This document shows, piece after piece, positions 23,996 through 34,212 of a stretch of 64,000 bases of DNA. A program made the position numbers and the translations under genes. Each line of letters begins with the position of its first letter. Position 1 is the first letter of the stretch. Below the pieces are notes generated by a model that was not told where the DNA came from, did no database searches, and was given only the letters and a program-made list of their open reading frames with translations. Source of the DNA: CAVVYV01 sp963818205 (GTDB taxonomy: Bacteria > Actinomycetota > Thermoleophilia > Solirubrobacterales > 70-9). The stretch spans positions 1 through 64,000 of the forward strand of contig CAWFRG010000001.1 in assembly GCA_963818205.1 (NCBI GenBank), read 5' to 3'.

Positions 23996-25191
23996 GCCCT
24001 CGCACCCCAAAGGGAGAGCTGATCTCAGACCGCTACCGGATCGAGGACCGCCTCGGTTCGGGCGGCATGTCGAGCGTCTTCCGGGCCACCGACACGATCC
24101 TCGAGCGCACCGTGGCGGTGAAGATCCTCGCGGAGCACCTCTCCGACGACGAGCGGTTCGTCGCCCGCTTCCGGCGCGAGGCCCTCGCGGTCGCAAAGCT
24201 GGTTCACCCGAACATCGTCCAGGTCTACGACACCGGTATCGACAGCGGGCGCCACTACATCGTCATGGAGTACGTGCAAGGCAAGTCGGGGGCGCAGCTG
24301 CTCCAGGCGGAGGGGAAGCTCGATCCGGCTACCGCCGTCGAGATCGGCGTCCAGGCCTGCGCCGGCCTCGACTATGCCCACCGCCACGGGATCATCCACC
24401 GCGACGTCAAGCCGGGCAACCTGATGGTGATCGGCGGGCCCGCCGGGGGCGGCGACATGACCGTGAAGCTCGCCGACTTCGGGATCGCCCGCGCCAGCGA
24501 GCAGACGCGGATCACGCAGGTCGGCTCCGTTGTCGGCACCGCCGCCTACCTGGCGCCGGAGCAGGCCCGCGGCGAGGAGGCCACCCCCGCCTCAGATGTC
24601 TACTCGCTGGGGGTGGTTCTCTACCAGTTCCTCTGCGGACGGCTCCCCTACGAGGGCACCTCGCTCGCCGAGCTTGCGGTCCGCCAGCAGTCCGAGCAGC
24701 CGCTCCACCCATCTTCCTACAACGAGGAGGTCCCCGGGCCGGTGGGCGACGCGGTGCTGGTCGCGCTCGAGTCCGACCCGGCTCACCGCTTCGCGGCGGC
24801 CGGCGAGCTCGCCGACGCCCTCCGACGAGGCCTGACCGGCGAGTCGCCGAGCGCCACCGGCGCGACCCGCGTGATGGGCGGCGATACACCGACGGCCGCC
24901 ACCCGGCACATGCCGCGCACCCAGACTCGGCGCCAGCGGCGCCCGGCTCCGCCGCGGCGCCAGCCGAGCCCCGTCCCCCAGCAACGCCCCCGCCGGGGTA
25001 TCAGCGGCGTCGCCCGGAACCTCCTCGCCGTGATCGCCCTGCTCCTGCTCGCCGCCGCGGTCGCGGCGGCGGTCGTCGTCGCCACCGGCGACGGCGGAGG
25101 GGGAATCAACGTGGAGCAGGCCGTCAAGGACGACGTCCAGGACCAGATCAACGAGCTTCGCAACCTGATCGAGGACCACACCCAGCAGTAG
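23992..25191 (+). CDS. PknB-type membrane Ser/Thr protein kinase
   Basis: 399 residues. The cytoplasmic kinase domain occupies about 17-275: glycine loop RLGSGGMSSVFRATD, VAVKIL, HRDVKPGNL, DFGIARA and VGTAAYLAPEQARG. A basic proline-rich linker follows, then one membrane helix (LLAVIALLLLAAAVAAAVVV) and a short outer tail of about 35 residues. PASTA sensor repeats are absent. It overlaps the lipoprotein gene upstream by 4 bp (GTGA), so the lipoprotein could supply the sensing part; this is inference. Confidence 0.9.
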   Translation: MSPRTPKGELISDRYRIEDRLGSGGMSSVFRATDTILERTVAVKILAEHLSDDERFVARFRREALAVAKLVHPNIVQVYDTGIDSGRHYIVMEYVQGKSGAQLLQAEGKLDPATAVEIGVQACAGLDYAHRHGIIHRDVKPGNLMVIGGPAGGGDMTVKLADFGIARASEQTRITQVGSVVGTAAYLAPEQARGEEATPASDVYSLGVVLYQFLCGRLPYEGTSLAELAVRQQSEQPLHPSSYNEEVPGPVGDAVLVALESDPAHRFAAAGELADALRRGLTGESPSATGATRVMGGDTPTAATRHMPRTQTRRQRRPAPPRRQPSPVPQQRPRRGISGVARNLLAVIALLLLAAAVAAAVVVATGDGGGGINVEQAVKDDVQDQINELRNLIEDHTQQ

Positions 25192-25202
25192 GAACCGCTT
25201 CG

Positions 25203-25248
25203 GGGTCAGGTCTTGCAAGACGACATATGGCAATGCAAGACCCGACCC
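25203..25248. repeat. REP-like palindrome, copy 2
   Basis: GGGTCAGGTCTTGC (25203-25216) pairs with GCAAGACCCGACCC (25235-25248) with one mismatch. The loop shares ACGACAT with copy 1. It abuts the stop codon of tgt and lies 11 bp after the kinase stop, so it separates two convergent genes and could end both transcripts. Confidence 0.75.
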
Positions 25249-26448
25249 TCAGGTGTTCCAGGGGGCGGCGCCGCCGAGGATCGCGTCGGAGTACGAGGCG
25301 TAGTTGCCTGCTTCGATTGCCTTGCGGGCGTGTTCGGTGAGCTCCTCCATGTAGGTGAGGTTGTGAAGGGCGAGCAGGCGAGCGCCCGTGAGCTCGCGGT
25401 GGCGGGCGAGATAGTGAAGGTAGGCGCGGCTGTAGCTGCTGCAGGCCTCGCAGGGACAGCCCTCGGCGATCGGGGCGTCGTCCTCCGCGTAGCGGGCCTT
25501 GTCGAGATCGATCCGGAAGCGCCCCTCCGGCTCGGGCGCCAAGGCCACTCCGTGGCGGGCGAGGCGGGTGGGAATCGCGCAGTCGAAGAGGTCGATGCCG
25601 AGGGCAATGCCGGCGATCAGATCGTCGACCTCGCCGATCCCGAGCAGGTGCACGGGCGCCTCGGCGGGCAGGAGGGGCACCGTGAACCCAAGCACTTCCC
25701 GCATCTCCTCCTTCTCGCGACCAAGGGTGCCGCCGATCGCCACCCCATCGATTGCCGCCGAGGAGACCCGCTCGGCCGACTGGCGGCGGAGGTCCGCGTG
25801 GACGCCCCCCTGGACGATCCCGAAGATGGCCTGAGCCGCCGGGCCCTTTGCCTGGTGCCAGGCGAGGCAGCGGTCGAGCCAGCGGTGGGTCCGCTCGGTC
25901 GAGCGAGCGGTGTAGTCGCGGTCCGCGTGAAAGGGGGTGCACTCGTCGAAGGAGAGCGCGATGTCCGAGCCCAGCGCTGCCTGGATCGCCATCGACTCCT
26001 CCGGGCCGAGGAAGCGATCGGAGCCGTCGAGCAGCGATTTGAAGGCAACGCCCTGTTCGGAGATCTCAACGTGAGCGCCGCCGGACGTCTCTCCCCGGCG
26101 GCCCTTGATCTCGTCGGCGACCCCGCCGTGAGCGAGCGAGAAGACCTGAAAACCGCCGGAGTCGGTGATCAGCGCGCTCCGCCAGCCCATGAAGGAGTGA
26201 AGGCCGCCCTGGCCGGCGATCAGCTCCTCGCCGGGCGCCAGGTGCAGGTGGAAGGTGTTGCCGAGCACCAGCTCGTAGCCGAGGTCGGCGACCTCGGCCG
26301 ATGAGAGGCCACGAACGCTGCCCTTGGTCGCGAGGGGGATGAAAGCGGGGGTGCGCACCGCGCCGTGAGCGGTATGCATGAGGCCCGTGCGGGCGGAGCC
26401 GTCACGGGCCTCGATCGAGAATCTGAGCCTCGCCGGGTCGTTTCTCAC
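25249..26448 (-). CDS. tgt: queuine/archaeosine-type tRNA-guanine transglycosylase
   Basis: 399 residues, full length. Motifs: TPAFIPLATKGSV, NTFHLHLAPG, ITDSGGFQVFSL, FDECTPF, IFGIVQGG, GIDLFDCAIPTRLARHG with the nucleophile aspartate, and the zinc site CPCEACSSY...HNL. It exchanges guanine-34 for a queuosine precursor in tRNAs for Asp, Asn, His and Tyr. No preQ0/preQ1 synthesis gene is in the window. The start is GTG 26446-26448. Confidence 0.92.
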   Translation of the reverse strand: MRNDPARLRFSIEARDGSARTGLMHTAHGAVRTPAFIPLATKGSVRGLSSAEVADLGYELVLGNTFHLHLAPGEELIAGQGGLHSFMGWRSALITDSGGFQVFSLAHGGVADEIKGRRGETSGGAHVEISEQGVAFKSLLDGSDRFLGPEESMAIQAALGSDIALSFDECTPFHADRDYTARSTERTHRWLDRCLAWHQAKGPAAQAIFGIVQGGVHADLRRQSAERVSSAAIDGVAIGGTLGREKEEMREVLGFTVPLLPAEAPVHLLGIGEVDDLIAGIALGIDLFDCAIPTRLARHGVALAPEPEGRFRIDLDKARYAEDDAPIAEGCPCEACSSYSRAYLHYLARHRELTGARLLALHNLTYMEELTEHARKAIEAGNYASYSDAILGGAAPWNT

Positions 26449-26515
26449 CCGGCAAGCCTAGGGTGCGGAGTTCTTACTTCTGCTTCCCGGACCCCAGTAT
26501 CAGGTCTGTGCCTGG

Positions 26516-28054
26516 CTAGGCGATCAGCGAGCGGCCGGTCATCGCCGTCGGCTGGGGAATGTCGAGCAGGTCGAGGACCGTGGGTGCGACGTCGGCGAGG
26601 ATCCCGCTGTCGCGGAGCTCGAGACCGGTGGCGGTGACGATCAGCGGCACAGGGTTGGTCGAGTGGGCGGTGTTCGGCGAGCCGTCCGGCTCCAGCATCT
26701 GCTCGCAGTTGCCGTGGTCGGCGGTGACGATGCAGGCGCCTCCCGACTCGTGCACCGCGCCCACCACCTCTCCCAGCCGCCGGTCGGTCTCCTCGACCGC
26801 GGCGACCGCGGCCGGGATCACGCCGGTGTGCCCGACCATGTCCGGGTTGGCGAAGTTGATCAGCCCGAAGCGGTAGCCGTCGGCTCGCCAGTGCTCGGTG
26901 AACAGGCGGGCGGCGGCGGCGGCGCTCATCTCGGGCTTCTGGTCGTAGGTGGCGACGTCGCGCGGCGAGTCCGCGAGGTAGCGCTCCTCCCCGCTCCACT
27001 CCTGTTCGCGCCCGCCGTCGAAGAAGTAGGTGACGTGCGCGTATTTCTCGGTCTCGGCGACGTGGAGCTGGCGCTGGCCGTAGTCCGCGAGCAGCTCGGC
27101 GAGCGTCGTCTCGGGCACCCGCGGCGGGAAGGCGACCGGGTACGGCCAGCCGTCGTGGTACTCGGTCATCGTCGTCACCTCGAACGCCGGCGCTCCCCCG
27201 CGATCAAACTGGTCGAACTCCGGATCGCCGAGGGCCATGGTCAGCTGGCGGGCGCGGTCGGCGCGGAAGTTGATGAAGACCATCGGCTCGTCCCCGGCGG
27301 CGCCGTCGTAGTCGCCGATCACGGTCGGCTCGACGAACTCATCGGTGATCCCCTGCTCGTAGCTCTCGCGGACGGCGGCCACCGCGGACTCCGCCCGCGG
27401 CCCCTGGGCGTGGACGATCGCGTCGTAGGCCTTCTTGGTCCGGTCCCAGCGGCGGTCGCGGTCCATCCCCCAGTAGCGGCCGCCGACCGTGCCGATCCGA
27501 CCCGCCTGTCGGAGCCAGCGCTCGACCTCCTCGAGGTAGCCGGCCCCCGCGTGGGGAAGCGTGTCGCGCCCGTCGGTGAGCGCATGGAGGACGAGGTCGG
27601 TGACGCCCTCGTCGGCGGCGAGCTCGATCACCGCCTCGATGTGGCCCCAGCCCGAATGGACGCCGCCGTCGGAGACCAGCCCGATCGCGTGCAGCCGTCC
27701 GCGCCGCGACTCCCGCGCCTGAGCGCAGGCGCCCCGGAGCGCCGGGTTCTCGAAGAAGGAGCCATCGGCGATCGCGTCGTCGATCCGGGCGAGTTCCTGC
27801 TTGACGACCGCCCCGGCGCCCAAGTTGAGGTGGCCGACCTCGGAGTTCCCCATCTGGCCTGGCGGAAGGCCGACGTCGCGCCCGGAGGTCGACAGGGTGG
27901 TGCGGGGATAGTTGCCCCAGAGCTCGTCGAAGACGGGCGTGCTCGCCTGCGACACAGCGTTGCCGGGACCATCGGGCGCAAGGCCCCACCCGTCCAGCAC
28001 CACCAGGGTGACCGACGGCACCGGCTCCCCGCTCGGCCCGGGCGGGAGGCTCAC
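26516..28054 (-). CDS. gpmI: 2,3-bisphosphoglycerate-independent phosphoglycerate mutase
   Basis: 512 residues with the alkaline-phosphatase-like metal sites and the nucleophile serine in GQMGNSEVGHLNLGAG. Other landmarks: VVLDGWGLAPDG at the start, HALTDGRDT, FINFRADRARQL, INFANPDMVGHTG and ADHGNCEQM. It interconverts 3- and 2-phosphoglycerate. GTG 28052-28054 overlaps the end of tpiA by four bases (GTGA), making it the last gene of the gap-pgk-tpiA-gpmI operon. Confidence 0.93.
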   Translation of the reverse strand: MSLPPGPSGEPVPSVTLVVLDGWGLAPDGPGNAVSQASTPVFDELWGNYPRTTLSTSGRDVGLPPGQMGNSEVGHLNLGAGAVVKQELARIDDAIADGSFFENPALRGACAQARESRRGRLHAIGLVSDGGVHSGWGHIEAVIELAADEGVTDLVLHALTDGRDTLPHAGAGYLEEVERWLRQAGRIGTVGGRYWGMDRDRRWDRTKKAYDAIVHAQGPRAESAVAAVRESYEQGITDEFVEPTVIGDYDGAAGDEPMVFINFRADRARQLTMALGDPEFDQFDRGGAPAFEVTTMTEYHDGWPYPVAFPPRVPETTLAELLADYGQRQLHVAETEKYAHVTYFFDGGREQEWSGEERYLADSPRDVATYDQKPEMSAAAAARLFTEHWRADGYRFGLINFANPDMVGHTGVIPAAVAAVEETDRRLGEVVGAVHESGGACIVTADHGNCEQMLEPDGSPNTAHSTNPVPLIVTATGLELRDSGILADVAPTVLDLLDIPQPTAMTGRSLIA

Positions 28055-28806
28055 GAGGTGGCTGCGACGATCGCGGCGAAGTCGCCGGGGTCGAGGCTTG
28101 CGCCGCCGACCAGCGCCCCATCGACGTCGGGCTGGGCGAGGAGCTCGGCGGCGTTATCGGGGTTCACCGAGCCTCCGTAGAGGATCCGGACCTGGGCCGC
28201 TGCGTCGGCGGAGCGGGCGTCGATTCGCTCGCGGATCAAGGCGATCGCCTCCTCGGCCTGTTCGGGCGTGGCGGTGCGGCCGGTGCCGATCGCCCAGATC
28301 GGCTCGTAGGCGATCACCACGTCCGCAAGGCGATCCTCGGCGACATGCGCGAGGTCGGCGTCGATCTGCTGGGTCAGCAAGACGCCGGTCTCGCCAGCGT
28401 CGCGCTCCGCCTCGTTCTCGCCGACGCAGAGAATCGGCTCGAGGCCGGCGGCGAGCGCCGCGGGCAGCTTCCGGGCGAGCGCCTCGTCGGTCTCGCCGAA
28501 GTACTGGCGGCGCTCCGAATGCCCGAGGATCACGCCGTCGACGCCGAGCTCGAGCAGCATCGGGGCCGAGACCTCCCCGGTAAAGGCGCCGCTGTCGGCC
28601 TCGTGCATGTTCTGTGCCGCGACCTTCACCCGGCTCTGGGCGCAGTGCTCGACCGCCGCCTTCAGCGACGGGTAGGACGGGCAGACGACCACCTCGACCC
28701 CGGCTTCGGGCACGCCCGGCATGAACTCGGCGAGGAAGCGCTCGGTCTCCTCGATCGTCTTGTTCATCTTCCAGTTGGCGGCGATCACCGGTATGCGCTC
28801 AGCCAT
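28051..28806 (-). CDS. tpiA: triosephosphate isomerase
   Basis: 251 residues with all landmarks: AANWKMNKT near the start, catalytic histidine in LGHSERRQYFGE, catalytic glutamate in IAYEPIWAIGTG, and the phosphate loop LYGGSV. The gene starts at ATG 28804-28806, overlapping the pgk stop by 8 bp, and overlaps gpmI at its end. It interconverts dihydroxyacetone phosphate and glyceraldehyde 3-phosphate. Confidence 0.95.
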   Translation of the reverse strand: MAERIPVIAANWKMNKTIEETERFLAEFMPGVPEAGVEVVVCPSYPSLKAAVEHCAQSRVKVAAQNMHEADSGAFTGEVSAPMLLELGVDGVILGHSERRQYFGETDEALARKLPAALAAGLEPILCVGENEAERDAGETGVLLTQQIDADLAHVAEDRLADVVIAYEPIWAIGTGRTATPEQAEEAIALIRERIDARSADAAAQVRILYGGSVNPDNAAELLAQPDVDGALVGGASLDPGDFAAIVAATS

Positions 28807-30002
28807 TCGCGAGCTCCTTCGCGTCCAGCAGCGCCGCAACCCCGGGCAGTTCCTTGCCTTCCATCAGCTCCAGAGAGGCGCCGCCGCCGGTCGAGAGCCA
28901 GTCCACCTCGCGGTCGAGGCCGAACTTGACCAGTGCCGCCACCGAGTCGCCCCCGCCGACCACGGTCCGGCCTGGCGCCGCGGCGACGGCCTCGGCGACC
29001 AGGCGGGTGCCGGTGGCGAAGGGCTCGAGCTCGAACGCCCCCATTGGGCCGTTCCAGAAGACCGTCCCGGCGCGCCCGATCCGCTTGCTGAAGTTGGCGG
29101 CGGTGTTGCTGCCGATGTCCAGTCCCATCCAACCCTCCGGGACGTCGACGCCGTTCAGCTCCCGGCGCTCGGTCTCGGCGCTGAACTCCCGACCGAGGAC
29201 CAGGTCCTCGGGCAGCTCCAGGATCGACTCGCTGTCCTCGGCGTCGGCGAGAACCCGCTTCGCGGAGGCGACCCCCTCCTCCTCCACCAGCGAGTCCCCG
29301 GTGTCCCGACCCTCGGCCTTGAAGAAGCTGAAGCACATCGCTCCGCCGACCAGGATTTCCTCGGCGAAACCGAGGAATCGATCGATCACCCCGATCTTGT
29401 CGGTGACCTTGGCGCCGCCGAGGAGGATCACCAACGGTCGCTCGGGGTCCTCGCGCACCGAGTTCAATTCGGTCAGCTCCCGCTCGAGCAGCAGCCCGGC
29501 GTAAGCGGGGAGCTCGTGGGCAACGCCCTCGGTGCTCGCGTGGGCGCGGTGGGAGGAGCCGAAGGCATCGTTGACGTAGAGGTTCGGCGAGGCGGGCGAG
29601 CTGCTTCGCCAGCTCGGGATCGTTCTTGGTCTCGCCCGGCTCGTAGCGGCTGTTCTCGAGCAGCAGCACCTCCCCCGCGGCGAGCTCCCCGGCCATCGTC
29701 TCCACCTCGGGCCCGACGACGGCGGGGGCCTGCTTCACCGGCGCTCCCAGCAGCTCCCCGAGCCGAGCCCCAACCGGGACAATCGAGAGCTCGGGGTCCC
29801 GGTTCCTCGGCCGGCCGAGGTGGGAGACGAGAACGATCGAGGCGCCCCGCTCGCGGAGCAGCTCGATCGTCGGCAGCGAGGCCCGGATCCGGGTGTCATC
29901 GGTCACCTTCTCCCCCTCCAGGGGGACGTTCAGGTCCGCGCGGAGCAGGACCCGGCGACCCGTTACGTCCGCGTCGCGGACGCTCGCCTTGCCGAACCCC
30001 AC
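28799..30002 (-). CDS. pgk: phosphoglycerate kinase, one frameshift
   Basis: GTG 30000-30002 follows GGAGGAG. The N-terminal half is intact (VLLRADLNVPLEG, LVSHLGRPRN, LLLENSRYEPGE) until LAKQLARLA. The frame then breaks near 29595, and the protein resumes one frame over with SPNLYVNDAFGSSHRAHAST, then ILGGAKVTDKIGV and the C-terminal ATP loop (RTVVGGGDSVAAL). All catalytic parts are present, so a one-base sequence error is much more likely than a pseudogene of this essential enzyme. It makes ATP from 1,3-bisphosphoglycerate. Confidence 0.9.
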
Positions 30003-30018
30003 TCCTCCCCCCGCCGGC

Positions 30019-31038
<1,020 letters not shown>

Positions 31039-31055
31039 TTGTGGGTCCTCCTCAT

Positions 31056-31418
31056 TCAGTCGTTGGAGACGCAGATCTCCACCAGGTAGCCATCGGGGTC
31101 GTGGAGCCGTGCCGCATAGCTGCCGCTGCCGAAGCTGGCCGCGCTGCCCGGCTCGGATTCCGGCTCGCCGCCGTTCTGGACTCCCGATTCGAACGACGCC
31201 TTGACCGCGGGGATGCTCTTCGCCGGAAAGGAGATCTGCCCGAAGCCGGGGCGCGGCGATTCGCCGCCCTTGATGAAGAACTCGGAGCGGATCATTCCCC
31301 AGCTGATCGCCTCTGCGCCGTCCTCCTGGCGGCGCCAGCCGAGCGGCGCCAGGATCGAGTCATAGAAGGCGCCGCTGCGCTCGAGGTCGGCGACGTTGAG
31401 GCTTGCGTAGTGGAGCAT
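31056..31418 (-). CDS. VOC (glyoxalase/bleomycin-resistance fold) protein
   Basis: 120 residues with two beta-alpha-beta-beta-beta units: MLHYASLNVADLERSGAFYD and DPDGYLVEICVSND. Metal ligand positions H3 and E115 fit the family. It lies 17 bp upstream of gap on the same strand and may be co-transcribed. Small stand-alone VOC proteins have many roles, so no substrate is assigned. Confidence 0.8.
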   Translation of the reverse strand: MLHYASLNVADLERSGAFYDSILAPLGWRRQEDGAEAISWGMIRSEFFIKGGESPRPGFGQISFPAKSIPAVKASFESGVQNGGEPESEPGSAASFGSGSYAARLHDPDGYLVEICVSND

Positions 31419-31457
31419 GAGACCAACCTTAGTGGGAAGGCCTTGGGGGGTAGGCCT

Positions 31458-32225
31458 TCAGCGTCGCGGCTCCCAGCGGAAGGCGAACAGGGCGACCAGC
31501 AACCCGGCCACCCCCCACGCGGCGACGATCGCGAGGTCGCCCCACTCGAACCCGGCTCCAACCGTGTTCGGGTCCCAGGCCGTGAAGAAGGCCTCGAAGA
31601 AGTGGCGAATCGGGAAAAGGTCGGCAACCTTGAGAACGCCCTCCGGGATCTCGCTGTCGGGGATGAAGATTCCTGAGATGAAGTAGAGGGGCAGCACGGT
31701 CGCGTTGGAGATCGCCGGCGCAGCGTCCTCGGAGGGGATCGCCGCGGTGAGCGCGAATCCGAGGCAGCAAAAGGCGAAGGCGCCAACCGCGAGTGTGACC
31801 AGGACGGCCGGAATCGTCTCCTCCGGCAGCGAGACGTCGTAGACGAGCTTCCCGATCACGGCCACCAGCACAACCATCAGGATCGAGACCACCAGCGAGT
31901 TCCCGACTCGCCCGGCGACGAAGACGGGCGTCGGAAGCGGAGTCCCTCGGACGCGCTTCAGCAGGCCCCGCTCGCGGTCCTGGGTCAGGTTGATCGCCAG
32001 GCTCTGGATGGTGGCCGAGATAACCGCCAGGGAGACGATCGCGGGCACGTAGTAGGTGGTCGTCTTTACGCCGCGCTCCTCGATCTCGTCGTTGCCGAAG
32101 ATCGTGGCGAAGATGAAGAGGAAGATCAGAGGCAGCATCACCGTGAAGAAGACCGAGGCCGGGTTGCGCCAGAAGACCTTCTGGTCGTAGCGGAACTGGT
32201 GCAGGGCGAGACGGGCTCCGGTCAC
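31458..32225 (-). CDS. ABC-2 type transporter permease
   Basis: 255 residues with about six membrane helices, opening with HQFRYDQKVFWRNPASVFFT and containing LLKRVRGTPLPTPVFVAGR, the ABC-2 loop pattern. Start GTG 32223-32225 overlaps the ATPase stop (GTGA). The pair forms a DrrAB-like exporter; the substrate cannot be told from sequence. Confidence 0.85.
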   Translation of the reverse strand: MTGARLALHQFRYDQKVFWRNPASVFFTVMLPLIFLFIFATIFGNDEIEERGVKTTTYYVPAIVSLAVISATIQSLAINLTQDRERGLLKRVRGTPLPTPVFVAGRVGNSLVVSILMVVLVAVIGKLVYDVSLPEETIPAVLVTLAVGAFAFCCLGFALTAAIPSEDAAPAISNATVLPLYFISGIFIPDSEIPEGVLKVADLFPIRHFFEAFFTAWDPNTVGAGFEWGDLAIVAAWGVAGLLVALFAFRWEPRR

Positions 32226-33151
32226 GACGCCAGCTCTTCAGCGCGATCGCGCTCCTCGTCTCCGGCGGTCAGCTCGAGGTAGATGTCCTCCAGGCTCGGG
32301 CGGCGAACCTCCAGGCCCGGCAGGCCGACGCCCCGCTGGGTGGCCCAGCCGGTCAGCTCCCGCAGAATCGGAACCGGGTCGTCAAGGTGGAGCGAGACCT
32401 CCGGACCGACGATCCGGGCCCGCTCGCGGACGGAGGAGGGCAGATCCCCTTCCTGCGTTCCCCGCGGCAGCCGGAAGCTGACCTGAGTCGCCCGCTCGTC
32501 GCGATCGCCGAGCTGATCGGGTGGCCCCTCGGCGACGATCCGCCCGGCCGCCAGGATCGCCACCCGGTCAGCGAGCGCCTGCGCCTCCTCCATGTAGTGG
32601 GTGGTGAGGAAGATCGTCTTGCCGAGGTCGCGGAGGCTGCCGATCACCTCCCATGCCGAGCGGCGCGCCGCGGGATCGAATCCGGTGGTCGGCTCGTCGA
32701 GAAAGAGAAGCTCTGGGTCGCCGACCAGGGCGAGGGCGACGTCCAGCCGGCGCTGCTGGCCGCCGGAGAGCTTCGCGGTACGGACATCGGCCTTCTCGGC
32801 GAGGCCGACCAGGCCAACCGTCTCGCCCACGTCTCGGGCGGCCGAGTAGTAGCCGGCATACAGCTCGACGGCTTCGGTCACGGTCAGCTCGGGGGTAAGC
32901 CGACACTCCTGAAGGACGATCCCGATGCGTTCGCGCCAGCTCCTGTTCGGCGAGGCAGGGTCGACGCCGAGGACGCTCACCTCACCTGCGCTCCGCGCCC
33001 GATAGCCCTCGAGCACCTCGACCGTCGTCGTCTTCCCGGCGCCGTTCGGCCCGAGGAAGGCGAAGATCTCGCCCCCGCTGACCTCGAGGTCGATTCCCTT
33101 CACAGCCTCGAAGTCGCCGTAGGACTTGCGCAGGCCCCTGACGCTGATCAC
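32222..33151 (-). CDS. ABC transporter ATP-binding protein (DrrA-like)
   Basis: 309 residues from GTG 33149-33151. Walker A GPNGAGKTTTVEVL, Q-loop LQECRL, signature KLSGGQQRRLDVAL, Walker B LLFLDEPTTGFDP and switch TTHYMEEAQALAD. The C-terminal 90 residues form the extra domain seen in drug/lipid exporter ATPases. It drives the coupled permease downstream. The pair and a VOC gene occupy the place between rapZ and gap where many actinobacteria have yvcK and whiA. Confidence 0.88.
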   Translation of the reverse strand: MISVRGLRKSYGDFEAVKGIDLEVSGGEIFAFLGPNGAGKTTTVEVLEGYRARSAGEVSVLGVDPASPNRSWRERIGIVLQECRLTPELTVTEAVELYAGYYSAARDVGETVGLVGLAEKADVRTAKLSGGQQRRLDVALALVGDPELLFLDEPTTGFDPAARRSAWEVIGSLRDLGKTIFLTTHYMEEAQALADRVAILAAGRIVAEGPPDQLGDRDERATQVSFRLPRGTQEGDLPSSVRERARIVGPEVSLHLDDPVPILRELTGWATQRGVGLPGLEVRRPSLEDIYLELTAGDEERDRAEELAS

Positions 33152-33201
33152 GGGGCTCGGCCACGCGGGCGATTCTAGGTTGAGGGCTTCGCGATCAGCA
33201 C

Positions 33202-33222
33202 GCGGCTGCCTGAGGCAGCCGC
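33202..33222 (-). terminator. 9-bp hairpin after rapZ
   Basis: GCGGCTGCC, loop TGA, GGCAGCCGC: a perfect stem placed 7 bp past the rapZ stop. No T-run follows. It probably ends the uvrC-rapZ transcript before the ABC genes on the same strand. Confidence 0.6.
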
Positions 33223-33228
33223 TCGGCA

Positions 33229-34212
33229 TCAATCGAGCTCGACGTCGCGGTGGACGACCCGCAGCTTGACGTCGTCGCGGCCCTCGAGCTCGCCGGCGAT
33301 CTTGTCGGCAACGGTGATCGAGCGATGGCGGCCGCCCGTGCACCCGACCGCGATCGTCAGGTGCTGCTTGCCCTCGGCGACGTAGGCGGGCAGGAGGAAC
33401 TGCAGCAGCGGCATCAGGCGGCCGTAGAACTCTCCCGCCTGAGTGCCGGACTCGACGTACTCCTTGACCGCCTGGTCCCGCCCCGTCAGCGGTCGGAGCT
33501 CGTCCTCGTAGTGCGGGTTGGGCAGGAAGCGGACGTCGAGGGTGAGGTCCGCGTCCGAGGGCGGCCCGTTCTTGAAGCCGAAGGTGAGGATGGTGAGGGC
33601 GAGCTGGTTCTCCTCCGTTTCAAGGCCGATCAGCTCGGTGGCGATCCGCCGCCGCAGCCCTCCCCCGGTGAGGCCGGTCGTGTCGATGACCACGTCGGCG
33701 CGCTCCCGCAGCGGCGCCAGCAGCTGGTGCTCCTCACGGATCCCGTCGACGATCCGGCCGCTTCGAGCCAACGGGTGCCGCCGGCGGGTCTCCTTGTAGC
33801 GATGCAGAAGGGTCTCCTCGTCGGCCTCCAGGAAGAGCACCTTGAGGTCGAGCCCGGCGGCCTCCAGCTCCTCGATCACCGCCAGCAGGTCCTCGAAGTA
33901 GTCGCCCCCGCGCACGTCGGAAACCACAGCGGCGTGCTCGACCCCGCTGCCCTCGTGACGGAAGAGCTCGCCGAGCGCCTCGATCATCCGCGGGGGGAGG
34001 TTGTCGACGCAGAAGTAGCCGCCGTCCTCGAAGGCGGCGATCGCCTCCGACTTGCCTGCTCCGGAGTGACCGGTGATCACCACCAGCTCCACCCGCTTCT
34101 GGCCGGGGCGGCCGCCGTCCGTCGACGGCTTGCCGTTCGGCCCCTGGGCGTTGGCGGCGGCCCGGGGCTTGCCCGTCTCCCCCCTACTTGAAGCGCTGGT
34201 CCTTGGAGTCAT
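33229..34212 (-). CDS. rapZ: RNase adapter RapZ/YvcJ P-loop protein
   Basis: 327 residues. Walker A is GHSGAGKSEAIAAFED, followed by FCVDNLPPRMI and LFLEADEETLLHRYKETRRRHPL. The C-terminal domain has FGFKNGPPSDADLTLDVRFLPNP and the conserved VGCTGGRHRSITVADKI. The first 35 residues are a poorly conserved extension. Its ATG overlaps the uvrC stop (ATGA). The family binds GlcN6P or nucleotides and acts in envelope-sugar control or other signalling; its role in actinobacteria is not settled. Confidence 0.9.
   Translation of the reverse strand: MTPRTSASSRGETGKPRAAANAQGPNGKPSTDGGRPGQKRVELVVITGHSGAGKSEAIAAFEDGGYFCVDNLPPRMIEALGELFRHEGSGVEHAAVVSDVRGGDYFEDLLAVIEELEAAGLDLKVLFLEADEETLLHRYKETRRRHPLARSGRIVDGIREEHQLLAPLRERADVVIDTTGLTGGGLRRRIATELIGLETEENQLALTILTFGFKNGPPSDADLTLDVRFLPNPHYEDELRPLTGRDQAVKEYVESGTQAGEFYGRLMPLLQFLLPAYVAEGKQHLTIAVGCTGGRHRSITVADKIAGELEGRDDVKLRVVHRDVELD

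Noticed and set aside
22643..25248. Composite transposon bounded by the two palindromes
   Set aside because: No transposase, no target duplication and imperfect identity between copies; a REP-type repeat is simpler.
26663..28180. 505-codon plus-strand ORF
   Set aside because: Antisense shadow of gpmI.
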